A stretch of 64,000 nt of DNA from Kineococcus terrestris (GCF_041020765.1 NZ_JBEUEJ010000003.1), one strand, 5' to 3'. Numbered from the stretch's first letter, positions 24,718 through 34,374 are shown. The notes: generated by a model not told the origin, from the sequence alone. A program made the numbers and translations.

Positions 24718-25859
24718 CAGCGCCCGCCCGGGGCCGCCGGGACGTCCCCGTACAGCGTGGTGCGCTGGCGCACCCGCCGGCCCAGCCGCTCCCCCAGCGC
24801 CGCGACGTCGGCGCGGGTCAGCTCCCGGCCCGCCTCGGCGCCGGCGCCCGGGCGCAGCGCGCCGTCGACCAGCAGCCCGCCCAGGTCGTCCGCGCCGCCG
24901 CGCAGCAGCTGCTCCACGACGTCCGGGCGCACCTTCGTCCACGCCGTCTGCACGTGGTCGATGCGCCCGTGCAGCAGCAGCCGCGCCACCGCCGTCAGCG
25001 CCCGCACCTCGCGCGCGTCCGGGCCCGGGCGGCAGCCGGGCGGCAGCGGCCCGGCCGGCGGCAGGAAGGGCATGGGGATGAACTCGGTGAACCCGCCGGT
25101 GCGGTCCTGCAGGTCCGCCAGCAGGCGCAGGTGCGCCACCTGCTGCGCGGGCGTCTCGACGTGCCCGTGCACGACCGTCGCCGTCGAGCGCAGCCCCGCG
25201 GCGTGCGCGGTGGCCACCAGCTCCAGCCAGCGCGCCACCGGCAGGTCCGGCACCCCGCCGTTCAGGCGGGTGCGCACGTCGTCGTCCAGGACCTTCGCGG
25301 CCGTCCCGCACACCGAGCCCAGCCCGGCGGCGCGGGCCGCGAGCAGGAACTCGCGCGGGCTCGTGCCCAGCCGCGCGGCCGCGTCGGCGACCTCGGCGGG
25401 GCGGAAGGCGTGCAGGTGCACGCCCCGGGCGTGCTCGGCGACCAGCCGCACCAGCCGCAGGTAGCCGTCGGCGGGCGCGTCCTCGGGCAGCGGGCCCTGC
25501 ACGCACACCTCGGTGGCGCCCAGGGCGACGGCCTCGGCCAGCAGCTGCGGCGCGTCCTCCTCCAGCACCACGGCCGTGTCCAGGTTGCGGTTGACGACGA
25601 AGGTCAGCTCGTCGCCGACGGCGTCGCGGCGCACCCCGTCGGCCAGCGCGCACAGCGCCTCCAGGTCGCGGCCGTCGGCCAGCAGCAGGGCGGTGCACGC
25701 GGCGTCGCCGAGGCCGGCGGGGTCGCGCTCGGCGGCCCGCAGCGCGGCGCGGACGGCCGGGTCCGAGGTGCCGGCGGAGGGTGCGGGGGCGCGGGTCGCG
25801 CTCAGGGGCCGGGCGGGCGCGTCGGGGGTGGTGCCGGGGGCGGCGTCGGGGCGCGTCAC
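24714..25859 (-). CDS. CofH-like protein lacking the radical-SAM cysteine motif
   Basis: A 381-aa protein that reads like the CofH half of FO synthase: DELTFVVNRN, ATEVCVQGPLP, GSVCGTAAKVLDDDVR, GLRSTATVVHGHVETP, LQDRTGGFTEFIP and the end RQRTTLYGD. Right after VVNRN, where CofH has its CxxxCxxC cluster loop of roughly 35 residues, this protein continues LDTAVVLEED and has no cysteine triad. It therefore cannot bind the SAM [4Fe-4S] cluster in the normal way. The C-terminal GGTLM region is also altered (GGLLVDGALRPG). GTGA overlaps couple it to moaE before it and the monooxygenase after it. It could be a decaying cofH or a repurposed non-radical protein. Confidence 0.8.
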   Translation of the reverse strand: MTRPDAAPGTTPDAPARPLSATRAPAPSAGTSDPAVRAALRAAERDPAGLGDAACTALLLADGRDLEALCALADGVRRDAVGDELTFVVNRNLDTAVVLEEDAPQLLAEAVALGATEVCVQGPLPEDAPADGYLRLVRLVAEHARGVHLHAFRPAEVADAAARLGTSPREFLLAARAAGLGSVCGTAAKVLDDDVRTRLNGGVPDLPVARWLELVATAHAAGLRSTATVVHGHVETPAQQVAHLRLLADLQDRTGGFTEFIPMPFLPPAGPLPPGCRPGPDAREVRALTAVARLLLHGRIDHVQTAWTKVRPDVVEQLLRGGADDLGGLLVDGALRPGAGAEAGRELTRADVAALGERLGRRVRQRTTLYGDVPAAPGGRW

Positions 25860-26311
25860 GGGCAGGCGACCCACTCGCTCGTCCCGTCGGCGAAGCGCTG
25901 CCGCTTCCACACCGGCAGGTGCTCCTTGACCTCGTCCACCAGCCGGGCGCACGCCGCGAACGCCTCCGCGCGGTGGGCGGCGGAGACCGCCACGGCCAGC
26001 GCGCAGTCGCCCACCGCCAGGTGCCCGAGGCGGTGGCTGACCGCGACGGCGTCCACGGCCTCCTGCGCGCTCACCCGCGCCACGACCGCCGCCAGGACGT
26101 CGGCGGCGCTCGGGTGGCCCGTGTACTCCAGGTCCAGGACGGCGCGGCCGTGGTCGTGGTCGCGCACCACGCCGGCGAAGGTGACCACGGCCCCCGCGGC
26201 GGCGTCGCCGACGAGGCGCGCGTGCTCGTCGACGTCGAGCGCGTCGGCGGTCACGGCGGTGCGCACCACGCGCCGGGCCGGCTCGCTGCGGCGGGGGGTG
26301 TCCAGGCTCAC
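25856..26311 (-). CDS. moaE: Molybdopterin synthase catalytic subunit MoaE
   Basis: A 151-aa protein with MoaE signatures GAVVTFAGVVRDHDHGR, LEYTGHPSAAD, VSHRLGHLAVGD and the catalytic C-terminal VKEHLPVWKRQRFADG (active-site lysines). It joins MoaD to convert precursor Z to molybdopterin. GTG 26311 lies 6 bp after a TAGGGT hexamer (26318-26323 on this strand), so a leaderless mRNA is likely. Its stop overlaps the CofH-like start by 4 bp. Confidence 0.93.
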   Translation of the reverse strand: MSLDTPRRSEPARRVVRTAVTADALDVDEHARLVGDAAAGAVVTFAGVVRDHDHGRAVLDLEYTGHPSAADVLAAVVARVSAQEAVDAVAVSHRLGHLAVGDCALAVAVSAAHRAEAFAACARLVDEVKEHLPVWKRQRFADGTSEWVACP

Positions 26312-26390
26312 GGGGCCACCCTAGGCGCGCGGCGCGCACCCGACCGGGGCCGCCCGGGCGCCCGCCCGGCGCCTGGGGGAGGATCCCCCG

Positions 26391-27059
26391 GTGGTCGCGA
26401 GCGCACGCTGGCGGGTCGTCGTGCCGGTCAAGGGCGGGGACGGGGCCAAGTCGCGCCTCGGGCTGCCCGTCGCGCAGCGGCGGGCCCTGGCCACCGCCAT
26501 GGCGCTGGACTGCCTGGCCGCGGCCCTGGCCGCCCCGCCCGTCGCCCTCGTCGTGTGCGTCACCGACGACCCGGACGTCGCCGCGGCCGCCCGCGGGGCC
26601 GGGGCCGCCGTCGTGGCCGCCGGCGGTCCGGGCCTGCACCGGGCCGTGGAGGCCGGGCTGGCCGCCGTCGGCGCCGGTCCCACCGCCGTGCTGGTGGCCG
26701 ACCTGCCGGCGCTGCGGCCCGGCGACCTGGCCGCCGCGCTGACCGGTGCGGCCGCCCACCCCGGCCCCGTGCTCGTCACCGACGCCGAGGGCACCGGCAG
26801 CGTCCTGGTCGCCGACCGCGCCGGGCACCCCCCGCACCGCTTCGGCCCCGGCTCGGCGCGCGCCCACGCCGAGGCCGGCGCGGTGCCCCTGCCGGGCGCG
26901 CTGCCGACCCTGCGCCGCGACGTGGACGTGCCCGCCGACCTGGCGGCCGCCCGCGCGCTCGGCGTCGGCCCCCGCACCCGAGCGGCCCTGGACGCCGCCG
27001 CGCCCACGACCGCGCCCACGACCACGTCCGCGCCCACGTCCGCGCCCGCCTGCCGCTGA
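26391..27059 (+). CDS. cofC: 2-phospho-L-lactate guanylyltransferase (CofC/FbiD)
   Basis: A 222-aa nucleotidyltransferase of coenzyme F420 synthesis. The N-terminus WRVVVPVKGGDGAKSRLG is the nucleotide-binding loop; VLVADLPALRPGDL holds the metal-binding Asp; GTGSVLVAD and RFGPGSARAH complete the family pattern. It activates 2-phospholactate or phosphoenolpyruvate with GTP. A Thr/Ala/Pro tail of about 20 residues is extra. GTG 26391 comes one base after a GGGGGA-GGA-TCCCCC inverted repeat (26375-26389). cofG follows after 31 bp. Confidence 0.9.
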   Translation: MVASARWRVVVPVKGGDGAKSRLGLPVAQRRALATAMALDCLAAALAAPPVALVVCVTDDPDVAAAARGAGAAVVAAGGPGLHRAVEAGLAAVGAGPTAVLVADLPALRPGDLAAALTGAAAHPGPVLVTDAEGTGSVLVADRAGHPPHRFGPGSARAHAEAGAVPLPGALPTLRRDVDVPADLAAARALGVGPRTRAALDAAAPTTAPTTTSAPTSAPACR

Positions 27060-27090
27060 GCCCCCGACACCGGACCGGAGGTCCGTCCCC

Positions 27091-28428
27091 GTGACACCCA
27101 CCGCCCTGCCCGCGCCGCGCCGTCGCGCCCGCCACGCCGCCCCCGCGGTGCCCGCGCCGCCGGCGCCGCGGCTGCGCAGCGCCCTGGACGCCCTCGACGA
27201 CCTGGACCCGGGCGCGGGCACCGCCCCCTCCCCCGGCGACGCCGAGGTGCTGCTGCACGCGCGCGGGGAGGACCTGGCGCGGCTGTGCGCGGCGGCCGCG
27301 CCCGTGCGCGACGCGGCGATGGCCGCCGCCGGCCGGCCGGGCACGACCACCTACTCCAAGAAGGTGTTCGTCCCCGTCACCCGGCTGTGCCGCGACCGCT
27401 GCCACTACTGCACGTTCGCCACCACGCCCGGGCGCCTGCCCTCCGCCTACCTGGACGAGGAGGAGGTCCTGGCGATCGCGCGCGCCGGGGCCGCGGCCGG
27501 CTGCAAGGAGGCCCTGTTCACCCTGGGCGACGCGCCCGAGGACCGCTGGGGCGCCGCGCGCGACTGGCTGGCCGCCCGCGGCTACGCCTCGACCCTTGAG
27601 TACGTGCGGGCGCTGGCCGTCCTCGTGCTGGAGGAGACGGGGCTGCTGCCGCACCTGAACCCCGGGGTGATGAGCGCGCAGGCCCTGGCGCGGCTGCGGC
27701 CGGTGGCCCCCTCGATGGGGATGATGCTGGAGACCACCTCGACGCGGCTGTTCACCGAGCCCGGGCAGGTCCACTTCGGCTCTCCCGACAAGGACCCCGC
27801 GCTGCGCCTGCGGGTGCTGCACGACGCCGGCCGCGCGGCCGTCCCGTTCACCACCGGGATCCTCGTCGGCATCGGCGAGACCCCCGCCGAGCGCGCCGAG
27901 TCGCTGTTCGCGCTGCGCGCGGTCGCCGACGAGCACGGCGGCACGCAGGAGGTCATCGTGCAGAACTTCCGCGCCAAGGACGACACCGCCATGCGCGGCG
28001 AGGACGACCTCGGCCACGAGGAGTACCTGGCCGCGCTGGCCGTGGCCCGCCTCGTCGTGGGCCCGTCGGTGTCGCTGCAGGCGCCGCCGAACCTGTCCGA
28101 CCCGGAGCAGCGCGCGCAGCTGCTGGCCGCGGGCGTCGACGACTGGGGCGGGGTGTCGCCGCTGACGCCCGACCACGTCAACCCCGAGCGGCCGTGGCCC
28201 CAGCTGGACTCCCTGGCCGCGACCACCCGGGCGGCGGGCTTCCGGCTGCGCGAGCGGCTGACCGCCCACCCCCGCTTCGTGCTGGACGCCCTGAGCGGCA
28301 GCGAGCGCTGGGTGGACGCGCGCCTGCACGCCCACCTGGCGGCCCTGGCCGACCCGGTCACGGGGCTGGCGCGCGAGGACGCGCGGCCGGTGGGCCGGCC
28401 CTGGCACGGGGCGGGGGTGAGCGCGTGA
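27091..28428 (+). CDS. cofG: FO synthase subunit CofG (7,8-didemethyl-8-hydroxy-5-deazariboflavin synthase)
   Basis: A 445-aa radical-SAM enzyme. The cluster motif CRDRCHYC is near residues 100-107, preceded by TTYSKKVFVPVTRL. LFTLGDAPEDRW, LPHLNPGVMS, GMMLETTSTRLF, TTGILVGIGET and WGGVSPLTPDHVNPERPWP are CofG signatures. It acts with CofH to build the F420 chromophore from a pyrimidine and tyrosine. Many actinobacteria instead have a fused CofG-CofH (FbiC); here CofG stands alone and the only CofH-like gene in the window lacks its cluster. GTG 27091 has GGAGGT 8 bp upstream. Confidence 0.93.
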   Translation: MTPTALPAPRRRARHAAPAVPAPPAPRLRSALDALDDLDPGAGTAPSPGDAEVLLHARGEDLARLCAAAAPVRDAAMAAAGRPGTTTYSKKVFVPVTRLCRDRCHYCTFATTPGRLPSAYLDEEEVLAIARAGAAAGCKEALFTLGDAPEDRWGAARDWLAARGYASTLEYVRALAVLVLEETGLLPHLNPGVMSAQALARLRPVAPSMGMMLETTSTRLFTEPGQVHFGSPDKDPALRLRVLHDAGRAAVPFTTGILVGIGETPAERAESLFALRAVADEHGGTQEVIVQNFRAKDDTAMRGEDDLGHEEYLAALAVARLVVGPSVSLQAPPNLSDPEQRAQLLAAGVDDWGGVSPLTPDHVNPERPWPQLDSLAATTRAAGFRLRERLTAHPRFVLDALSGSERWVDARLHAHLAALADPVTGLAREDARPVGRPWHGAGVSA

Positions 28429-29021
28429 GCCTCGTGGAGCCCAGCGACGCGGAGGTCGCGATGGCCCGCTACGTCGCCCGGCGCCTGTCGCCGGGGGCGT
28501 GGCCGCTCATCGAGCCGTACCTGGACCGCACCCAGGAGCACGAGCTGCACCTCATGACGTGCCCGGACGCTCCTCGGCCGGGGCAGGTGACGGTCTCGAC
28601 GCTGTCCCTGCACCGGCGCCGGAACCTCGTCGACGGCGAGGACGTGCGGGTGGAGCTGGTGACGACGCTGCGGCACCCCGACGTGGACCTGTGCAGCGGC
28701 CTGGTGGTGGCGTGCGCGTTCACGGCCGTCAAGGAGCGCCTGCCCGTGCGGGCCGGGACGGTCTTCCCGGACGTGGTGGGCGAGCTGCTGGACGGGCGGG
28801 CGCGGCACCTGCTCGTCACCGCCCCGTGGTCGTTCCCCACGCTGGCCCGCTACCCGCTGAGCGAGGGGGTGGAGGTGCGCTGGCTGCAGGCCGTGCCGGT
28901 GCACGACGGCGAGCGCGAGCACGCCGAGCGCAGCGGCGCCGACTCCCTCGTGGAGCTCCTGCACGCCGCGGGCGCCGACCTGGCCGACCTCGACCGCGAC
29001 CCCGTGCCGCTGCCCGCCTGA
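28425..29021 (+). CDS. Suppressor-of-fused (SUFU) domain protein
   Basis: A 198-aa cytoplasmic protein resembling bacterial SUFU-domain proteins: HELHLMTCPDAPRPGQVTVSTLS at about 35-65, ELVTTLRHPD, VVGELLDGRARHLLVTAPWSFP and the end segment VRWLQAVPVHDGEREHAERSG with DSLVELL. SUFU-like domains occur in bacterial polymorphic-toxin immunity proteins and in isolated proteins of unknown role. The GTG start overlaps the cofG stop by 4 bp, so it is co-translated with an F420 enzyme, an unexplained pairing. Confidence 0.72.
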   Translation: MSLVEPSDAEVAMARYVARRLSPGAWPLIEPYLDRTQEHELHLMTCPDAPRPGQVTVSTLSLHRRRNLVDGEDVRVELVTTLRHPDVDLCSGLVVACAFTAVKERLPVRAGTVFPDVVGELLDGRARHLLVTAPWSFPTLARYPLSEGVEVRWLQAVPVHDGEREHAERSGADSLVELLHAAGADLADLDRDPVPLPA

Positions 29022-29038
29022 CGACGGGCCCGGGGACG

Positions 29039-29076
29039 CCGCGAGGGCGGCCCCCTGCCGGGGACCGCCCTCGCGG
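29039..29076. terminator. Bidirectional hairpin between the SUFU gene and groEL
   Basis: A 12-bp perfect stem (CCGCGAGGGCGG / CCGCCCTCGCGG) with an inner CCCC/GGGG extension around a small loop lies between the two converging genes. Confidence 0.75.
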
Positions 29077-29123
29077 GTGGTGCTGGTGCGGTGCGCTCGC
29101 GCGCGCCGCGCCTCAGGCGCGGA

Positions 29124-30749
<1,626 letters not shown>

Positions 30750-30898
30750 GCCTGGTGTTCCTCCCAGAAGGCGGGCGGGGGTCGGCCGGAGCGGTGCCCG
30801 CGACGGACGGCCGGCGGCGGCGGGGTCACGTCCCCCGCGCCGACGACCTCACCGGACCGGCCGGGAGCTGTCGCTCCCGTGTCGAGGTGCTGGTCGTG

Positions 30899-30925
30899 CT
30901 GTCACTCTCGACTCGAGAGTGCCAG
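30899..30925 (-). promoter_or_regulatory. CIRCE element, promoter-distal copy
   Basis: On the minus strand: CTGGCACTC, nine bases, GAGTGACAG. This matches the HrcA operator (TTAGCACTC-N9-GAGTGCTAA) at most positions. The nine-base spacer itself carries the inner CTCGAGTCGAG symmetry. It is the copy closer to groEL. Confidence 0.75.
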
Positions 30926-30933
30926 CGCCAATG

Positions 30934-30960
30934 TTGGCACTCGGGGCGGGCGAGTGCAAA
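30934..30960 (-). promoter_or_regulatory. CIRCE element, upstream copy
   Basis: TTGGCACTC (30934-30942), nine bases, GAGTGCAAA (30952-30960), read here on the + strand; close to the CIRCE consensus. It lies 8 bp from the first copy. The remainder of 30750-31031 holds the groEL leader and no gene. Confidence 0.82.
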
Positions 30961-31031
30961 CCACCCCCCGCCGTCCGGGGGCGTCCGGAGGGCACGACCG
31001 GTGCCCGCGCGGCCGGGTCCGGGCGCGCGAA

Positions 31032-31071
31032 GGCCCCGCGACCGGGCTGCGGCGGCAGCGGTCGCGGGGCC
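31032..31071 (-). terminator. Terminator hairpin of the cold-shock gene
   Basis: GGCCCCGCGACCG and its perfect complement form a 13-bp stem with a 14-base loop 8 bp beyond the cold-shock stop codon. It should stop readthrough from the cold-shock gene into the groEL control region. Confidence 0.78.
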
Positions 31072-31079
31072 GGGACGCT

Positions 31080-31283
31080 TCAGAGGCCGCGGACGCTCTC
31101 GGCCTGCGGGCCCTTCTGGCCCTGGCCGACCTCGAACTCCACGCGCTGCCCCTCCTCGAGGGAGCGGTAGCCGTCGGCCACGATGGCCGAGTAGTGCACG
31201 AACACGTCCGCACCGCCGTCGTCGACGGTGATGAAGCCGTACCCCTTCTCGGCGTTGAACCACTTGACGGTGCCCTGAGCCAT
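31080..31283 (-). CDS. Cold-shock protein, CspA family
   Basis: A 67-aa OB-fold protein with both RNA-binding motifs, KGYGFITV and VFVHYSAI, after MAQGTVKWFNAEKG. It binds single-stranded RNA/DNA as a chaperone. The ATG at 31283 follows AGGAGAAGGCA. A TAGCCT -10 candidate on this strand (31434-31439) implies a 5' leader of about 145 nt, a common feature of regulated csp mRNAs. The interval 31284-31492 holds this leader and no other gene. Confidence 0.95.
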   Translation of the reverse strand: MAQGTVKWFNAEKGYGFITVDDGGADVFVHYSAIVADGYRSLEEGQRVEFEVGQGQKGPQAESVRGL

Positions 31284-31492
31284 TGCCTTCTCCTGGTGGT
31301 GCCACGAGCGGAGGACGCCTCCGGCACGCACCGGACGCGGGTCTCACGCTGCCCGCGGCGGTGGTCGCCGTGGGCGACGCCCGGCGCTCGCGCCCGCGGG
31401 GGGCGCGAGGGCCGGACGGCTCGACCGGGACCGAGGCTAGTGCGGCGGACGCCCGCGCGGACAGGGTTCGCGCAACCCGTGGCCGGACGGTG

Positions 31493-31693
31493 TCACAGCA
31501 GCGATCGCGCCAGGTCCAGGAGGTCACCGGCGACGCGGTCCAGCGCCCAGGCAGCGGCGGCGACCACGGCGGCGGCCACCAGCAGCCAGGCCAGCACCAG
31601 GAGCAGCACGCCCAGCGGCCCGCGCCGGGTGCGGTGGGCGCCGCGGCGGGGGGCCAGCGGCCGGGCGGGACGGGCGGCGCGGCGCGCGCTCAG
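31493..31693 (-). CDS. Small single-pass membrane protein
   Basis: The frame encodes a basic N-terminus (SARRAARPARP) and one strong TM helix (GVLLLVLAWLLVAAAVVAAAAWAL) followed by an amphipathic end (LLDLARSLL), about 66 aa. No ATG or GTG occurs near the DUF3263 stop; a CTG at 31693 overlaps that stop in the manner of an ATGA junction, and the next GTG (31609) would begin inside the TM helix. The start is therefore uncertain. It probably follows the DUF3263 gene in an operon; function unknown. Confidence 0.42.
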   Translation of the reverse strand: MSARRAARPARPLAPRRGAHRTRRGPLGVLLLVLAWLLVAAAVVAAAAWALDRVAGDLLDLARSLL

Positions 31694-32010
31694 GGCTGCA
31701 CGCCCAGGCGGCGCGCCGAGCGCGCGCGCTGGCGGGTGGCGCGCATCCGGCGCAGCCGCTTGACGAGCATCGGGTCGTGGGCCAGGGCCGCCGGGGAGTC
31801 GATGAGGGCGTTGAGCACCTGGTAGTACCGGGTCGGGGACAGGTCGAACAGCTCGCGGACGGCCTGCTCCTTGGCGCCGGCGTACTTCCACCACTGCCGC
31901 TCGAAGGCGAGGACCTCGGCGTCCCGGGGGCTGAGCCCGCCGGCCGCGGCGCCGGTGTCCCCGGCCCCGTCCTGACCGGCGCCGATCGTGCGCGCCGCCG
32001 CCTCGTCCAT
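31690..32010 (-). CDS. DUF3263 family protein
   Basis: A 106-aa soluble helical protein with the DUF3263 core LSPRDAEVLAFERQWWKYAGAKEQAVRELF, then LSPTRYYQVLNALIDSP and a basic tail. The core looks like a helix-turn-helix, so DNA binding is possible, but the family has no proven role. It is widespread in actinobacteria. Starts at ATG 32010, divergent from ung with about 170 bp between. Confidence 0.85.
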   Translation of the reverse strand: MDEAAARTIGAGQDGAGDTGAAAGGLSPRDAEVLAFERQWWKYAGAKEQAVRELFDLSPTRYYQVLNALIDSPAALAHDPMLVKRLRRMRATRQRARSARRLGVQP

Positions 32011-32179
32011 GCCGTCCTCCAGCCCTCGTGCGTGCCGCCGGCGTCCCCACCGGCGTGCGCCACTGTAGGTCCTGGCACCGACACGAGCCCCTCCGCGCGC
32101 CCCCGGCGCGCCCCGCCCGCAGCGCTCACGACCGCTCGCCGCCGGGCGCCCGCACGGGGCGCGGGTTAGCGTCGCGGCC

Positions 32180-32914
32180 GTGGTGCAGCCCCCCCTCGAC
32201 CTGGACCTGCCCGACCCCGGCGACGGCGGTGCCGGCAGCGGTGGCGACGACCCCGCCGGCCTCGGGCTGGACGACCTGGACCCCGGCTGGGCGCGGGCCC
32301 TGGCGGGCGTGCGCCCGCAGCTGCGGGCGCTGTCGCAGCGGCTGGCCGCCGAGGAGGGGCCCTGGCTGCCGGCGCCGCAGCACGTCCTGCGGGCCTTCCG
32401 CCAGCCGTTCGAGGACGTGCGGGTCCTCCTGGTGGGGCAGGACCCCTACCCCACCCCGGGCCACCCCATCGGGCTGTCCTTCGCCGTCGAGCCGCACGTG
32501 CGGCCGCTGCCGCGCAGCCTCGTCAACGTCTACCGGGAGCTGCGCGAGGACACCGGCGTCCAGCCGCCGGCGCACGGCGACCTGTCGGCGTGGACGGCCT
32601 CGGGGGTCCTGCTGCTCAACCGCGTCCTGACGGTGCGCTCGGGCGCCTCCGGCTCGCACCGGCGGATCGGCTGGGAGGCCGTCACCGACGCGGCGGTGCG
32701 CGCGCTGGCCGCGCGCGGCGGCCCGCTCGTGGCGCTGCTGTGGGGCCGCGACGCGCAGACGGTGCGGCCCCTGCTGGGGTCCGTGCCGGTCGTCGAGGGC
32801 GTGCACCCCAGCCCGCTGTCGGCCTCGCGGGGCTTCTTCGGCTCCCGGCCGTTCAGCGCCGTGGACCGGCTGCTGCGCGAGCAGGGCGGGGACGGGATCG
32901 ACTGGCGGCTGTGA
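32180..32914 (+). CDS. ung: Uracil-DNA glycosylase, family 1
   Basis: A 244-aa DNA-repair enzyme that removes uracil from DNA. Motif GQDPYPTPGHPIGLSF holds the catalytic Asp (near residue 87), LLLNRVLTV the uracil-binding Asn, and HPSPLSASRGFFG the catalytic His/minor-groove loop (near 209). The first 30 residues are an Asp/Gly-rich extension. TAGCGT at 32167-32172 lies 7 bp before GTG 32180, so the mRNA is probably leaderless. Confidence 0.95.
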   Translation: MVQPPLDLDLPDPGDGGAGSGGDDPAGLGLDDLDPGWARALAGVRPQLRALSQRLAAEEGPWLPAPQHVLRAFRQPFEDVRVLLVGQDPYPTPGHPIGLSFAVEPHVRPLPRSLVNVYRELREDTGVQPPAHGDLSAWTASGVLLLNRVLTVRSGASGSHRRIGWEAVTDAAVRALAARGGPLVALLWGRDAQTVRPLLGSVPVVEGVHPSPLSASRGFFGSRPFSAVDRLLREQGGDGIDWRL

Positions 32915-32929
32915 GGGGGCCGGACGCGA

Positions 32930-32961
32930 CGGGGCGCCGCCCCCTCGGGGACGGCGCCCCG
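32930..32961. terminator. Hairpin between ung and the CsbD-like gene
   Basis: A 10-bp stem (CGGGGCGCCG / CGGCGCCCCG) with a 12-base loop, 15 bp after the ung stop and 16 bp before the stop of the converging CsbD-like gene. Confidence 0.7.
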
Positions 32962-32977
32962 GGGGGGCCGGCGCGGT

Positions 32978-33151
32978 TCAGCCGCGGAAGACGTCCTTGA
33001 CGTTCTCCCCGGCCTGCTTGGCGCTGGCGGTCGTCTGGTCCGCCCGACCCTCCGCCTGCAGGTCGCGGTCGTCGGTGGCCTTCCCGGTGGCCTCCTTGGC
33101 CTTGCCGGCCGCCTTCTCCGCGGCGTTGTTCAGCTTGTCCCCGATGCCCAT
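32978..33151 (-). CDS. CsbD-family stress protein
   Basis: A 57-aa hydrophilic protein: MGIGDKLNNAAEKAAGKAKE, ATGKATDDRDLQAEGRADQT, ending KDVFRG. This is the CsbD pattern (KGKAKEAxGKxTxDxxLxxEGxxDQ), a family induced by general stress in Bacillus, with no known biochemical function. Start at ATG 33151 with GGAGG upstream; the longer frame adds only basic low-complexity sequence. Confidence 0.9.
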   Translation of the reverse strand: MGIGDKLNNAAEKAAGKAKEATGKATDDRDLQAEGRADQTTASAKQAGENVKDVFRG

Positions 33152-33264
33152 GAGGACGCCTCCTTCTCGACGTGCTGCTCGACGTGGTCGACGGACCCCC
33201 ACGCTAGGTCGGTGCGGGCCCGGGCGCGCGCCGGGAGACCGCCGGGGTGCGGCAGCATGCGCGC

Positions 33265-34374
33265 ATGGACGCCGAGAGCACCACGACCCCCGCCCCGGGC
33301 GCGGCGAGCGCCACCAGCGCCCCCTGGGGCCGCACCCGCCGCGGCGAGCCGGTCGAGCGCTGGGAGCTGCGCCTGCCCTCGGGCGCGGGCGCGTCGGTGC
33401 TGACCCGCGGCGCCGCGCTGGCCTCGCTGCGGGTGCCCGACGCCGCCGGGCACCTGGACGACGTGGTCGTCGGCCTGGCCGACGTCGGCGCCTACGAGGA
33501 GGCCTCCGGCTACCCCGGCGCCGTCGTCGGCCGGGTGGCCAACCGGATCGCCGGCGGCCGGTTCGTCCTGGACGGCACCGAGCACCGGGTCCCCGTCAAC
33601 GACGGGGCGCAGGCCCTGCACGGCGGCGCGGAGGGCTTCGACCAGCGGGTGTGGAGCGCGCGGGCGGTGGACGTGCCCGGCGGCGCGGGCGTCCGCCTGG
33701 AGCTGGTCTCCCCCGACGGCGACATGGGCTTCCCCGGGCGGCTGGAGGCGGCGGTCGTCTACGCGCTGACCGAGGAGGACGGCGCGGTCGTCCTGGCGCT
33801 GGAGTACGAGGCGCGCGCGGACGCGCCCACCCCCGTCAGCCTCACCAACCACGCCTACCTCAACCTCGACGGCGCCGGGTCCGGCAGCGTCGAGGACCAC
33901 GTGCTGCAGCTGCGCGCCGCGCGGTACCTGCCCGTGGACGCCGGCCTGGTGCCGGCCGGCGGGCCCGCCGACGTGGCGGGCACCCCGTTCGACTTCCGCG
34001 AGCCGGTCCGGGTGGGCGAGCGGCTGCGCGAGGCCGACGAGCAGCTGCGCCGCGCGGGCGGCTACGACCACGACTGGGTGCTCGACGAGCCGGCGCCGGG
34101 CCGGCCCGGCACGGCGGCCGTGCTGCGCGCCGGGCGCAGCGGGCGCGTGCTGACGGTGACGACCGACCGGCCGGGCGTGCAGTTCTACTCCGGCAACTTC
34201 CTCACGGGCGCCTGGCGCACCGCCGACGGGCGCGCCGTCCGGCAGGGCGACGCGCTGTGCCTCGAGACGCAGGCGCACCCCGACGCCGTCAACCAGCCGG
34301 AGCTGGGGAACGTGGTGCTGCGCCCCGGCGCCGTGTGGCGCTCGACGACGGCGCTGCGCTTCACGGCCGGCTGA
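33265..34374 (+). CDS. galM: Aldose 1-epimerase (GalM)
   Basis: A 369-aa mutarotase fold: GRVANRIAGGRFVLDG, ALHGGAEGFDQRVW (catalytic His region), VSLTNHAYLNLDG (second His), YDHDWVLD and GVQFYSGNFLTG, with FCLETQ-like CLETQAHPDAVNQP. It interconverts alpha and beta anomers of hexoses. ATG 33265 is 6 bp after CAGCAT (33253-33258), supporting a leaderless start; an in-frame GTG at 33247 is the alternative. It stands alone rather than in a galactose operon. Confidence 0.92.
   Translation: MDAESTTTPAPGAASATSAPWGRTRRGEPVERWELRLPSGAGASVLTRGAALASLRVPDAAGHLDDVVVGLADVGAYEEASGYPGAVVGRVANRIAGGRFVLDGTEHRVPVNDGAQALHGGAEGFDQRVWSARAVDVPGGAGVRLELVSPDGDMGFPGRLEAAVVYALTEEDGAVVLALEYEARADAPTPVSLTNHAYLNLDGAGSGSVEDHVLQLRAARYLPVDAGLVPAGGPADVAGTPFDFREPVRVGERLREADEQLRRAGGYDHDWVLDEPAPGRPGTAAVLRAGRSGRVLTVTTDRPGVQFYSGNFLTGAWRTADGRAVRQGDALCLETQAHPDAVNQPELGNVVLRPGAVWRSTTALRFTAG

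Noticed and set aside
30899..30960. Two inverted repeats near the groEL promoter as a terminator.
   Set aside because: Both fit the CIRCE consensus with a 9-bp spacer and lie upstream of groEL, while the true hairpin terminator of the csp gene is separate at 31032-31071.
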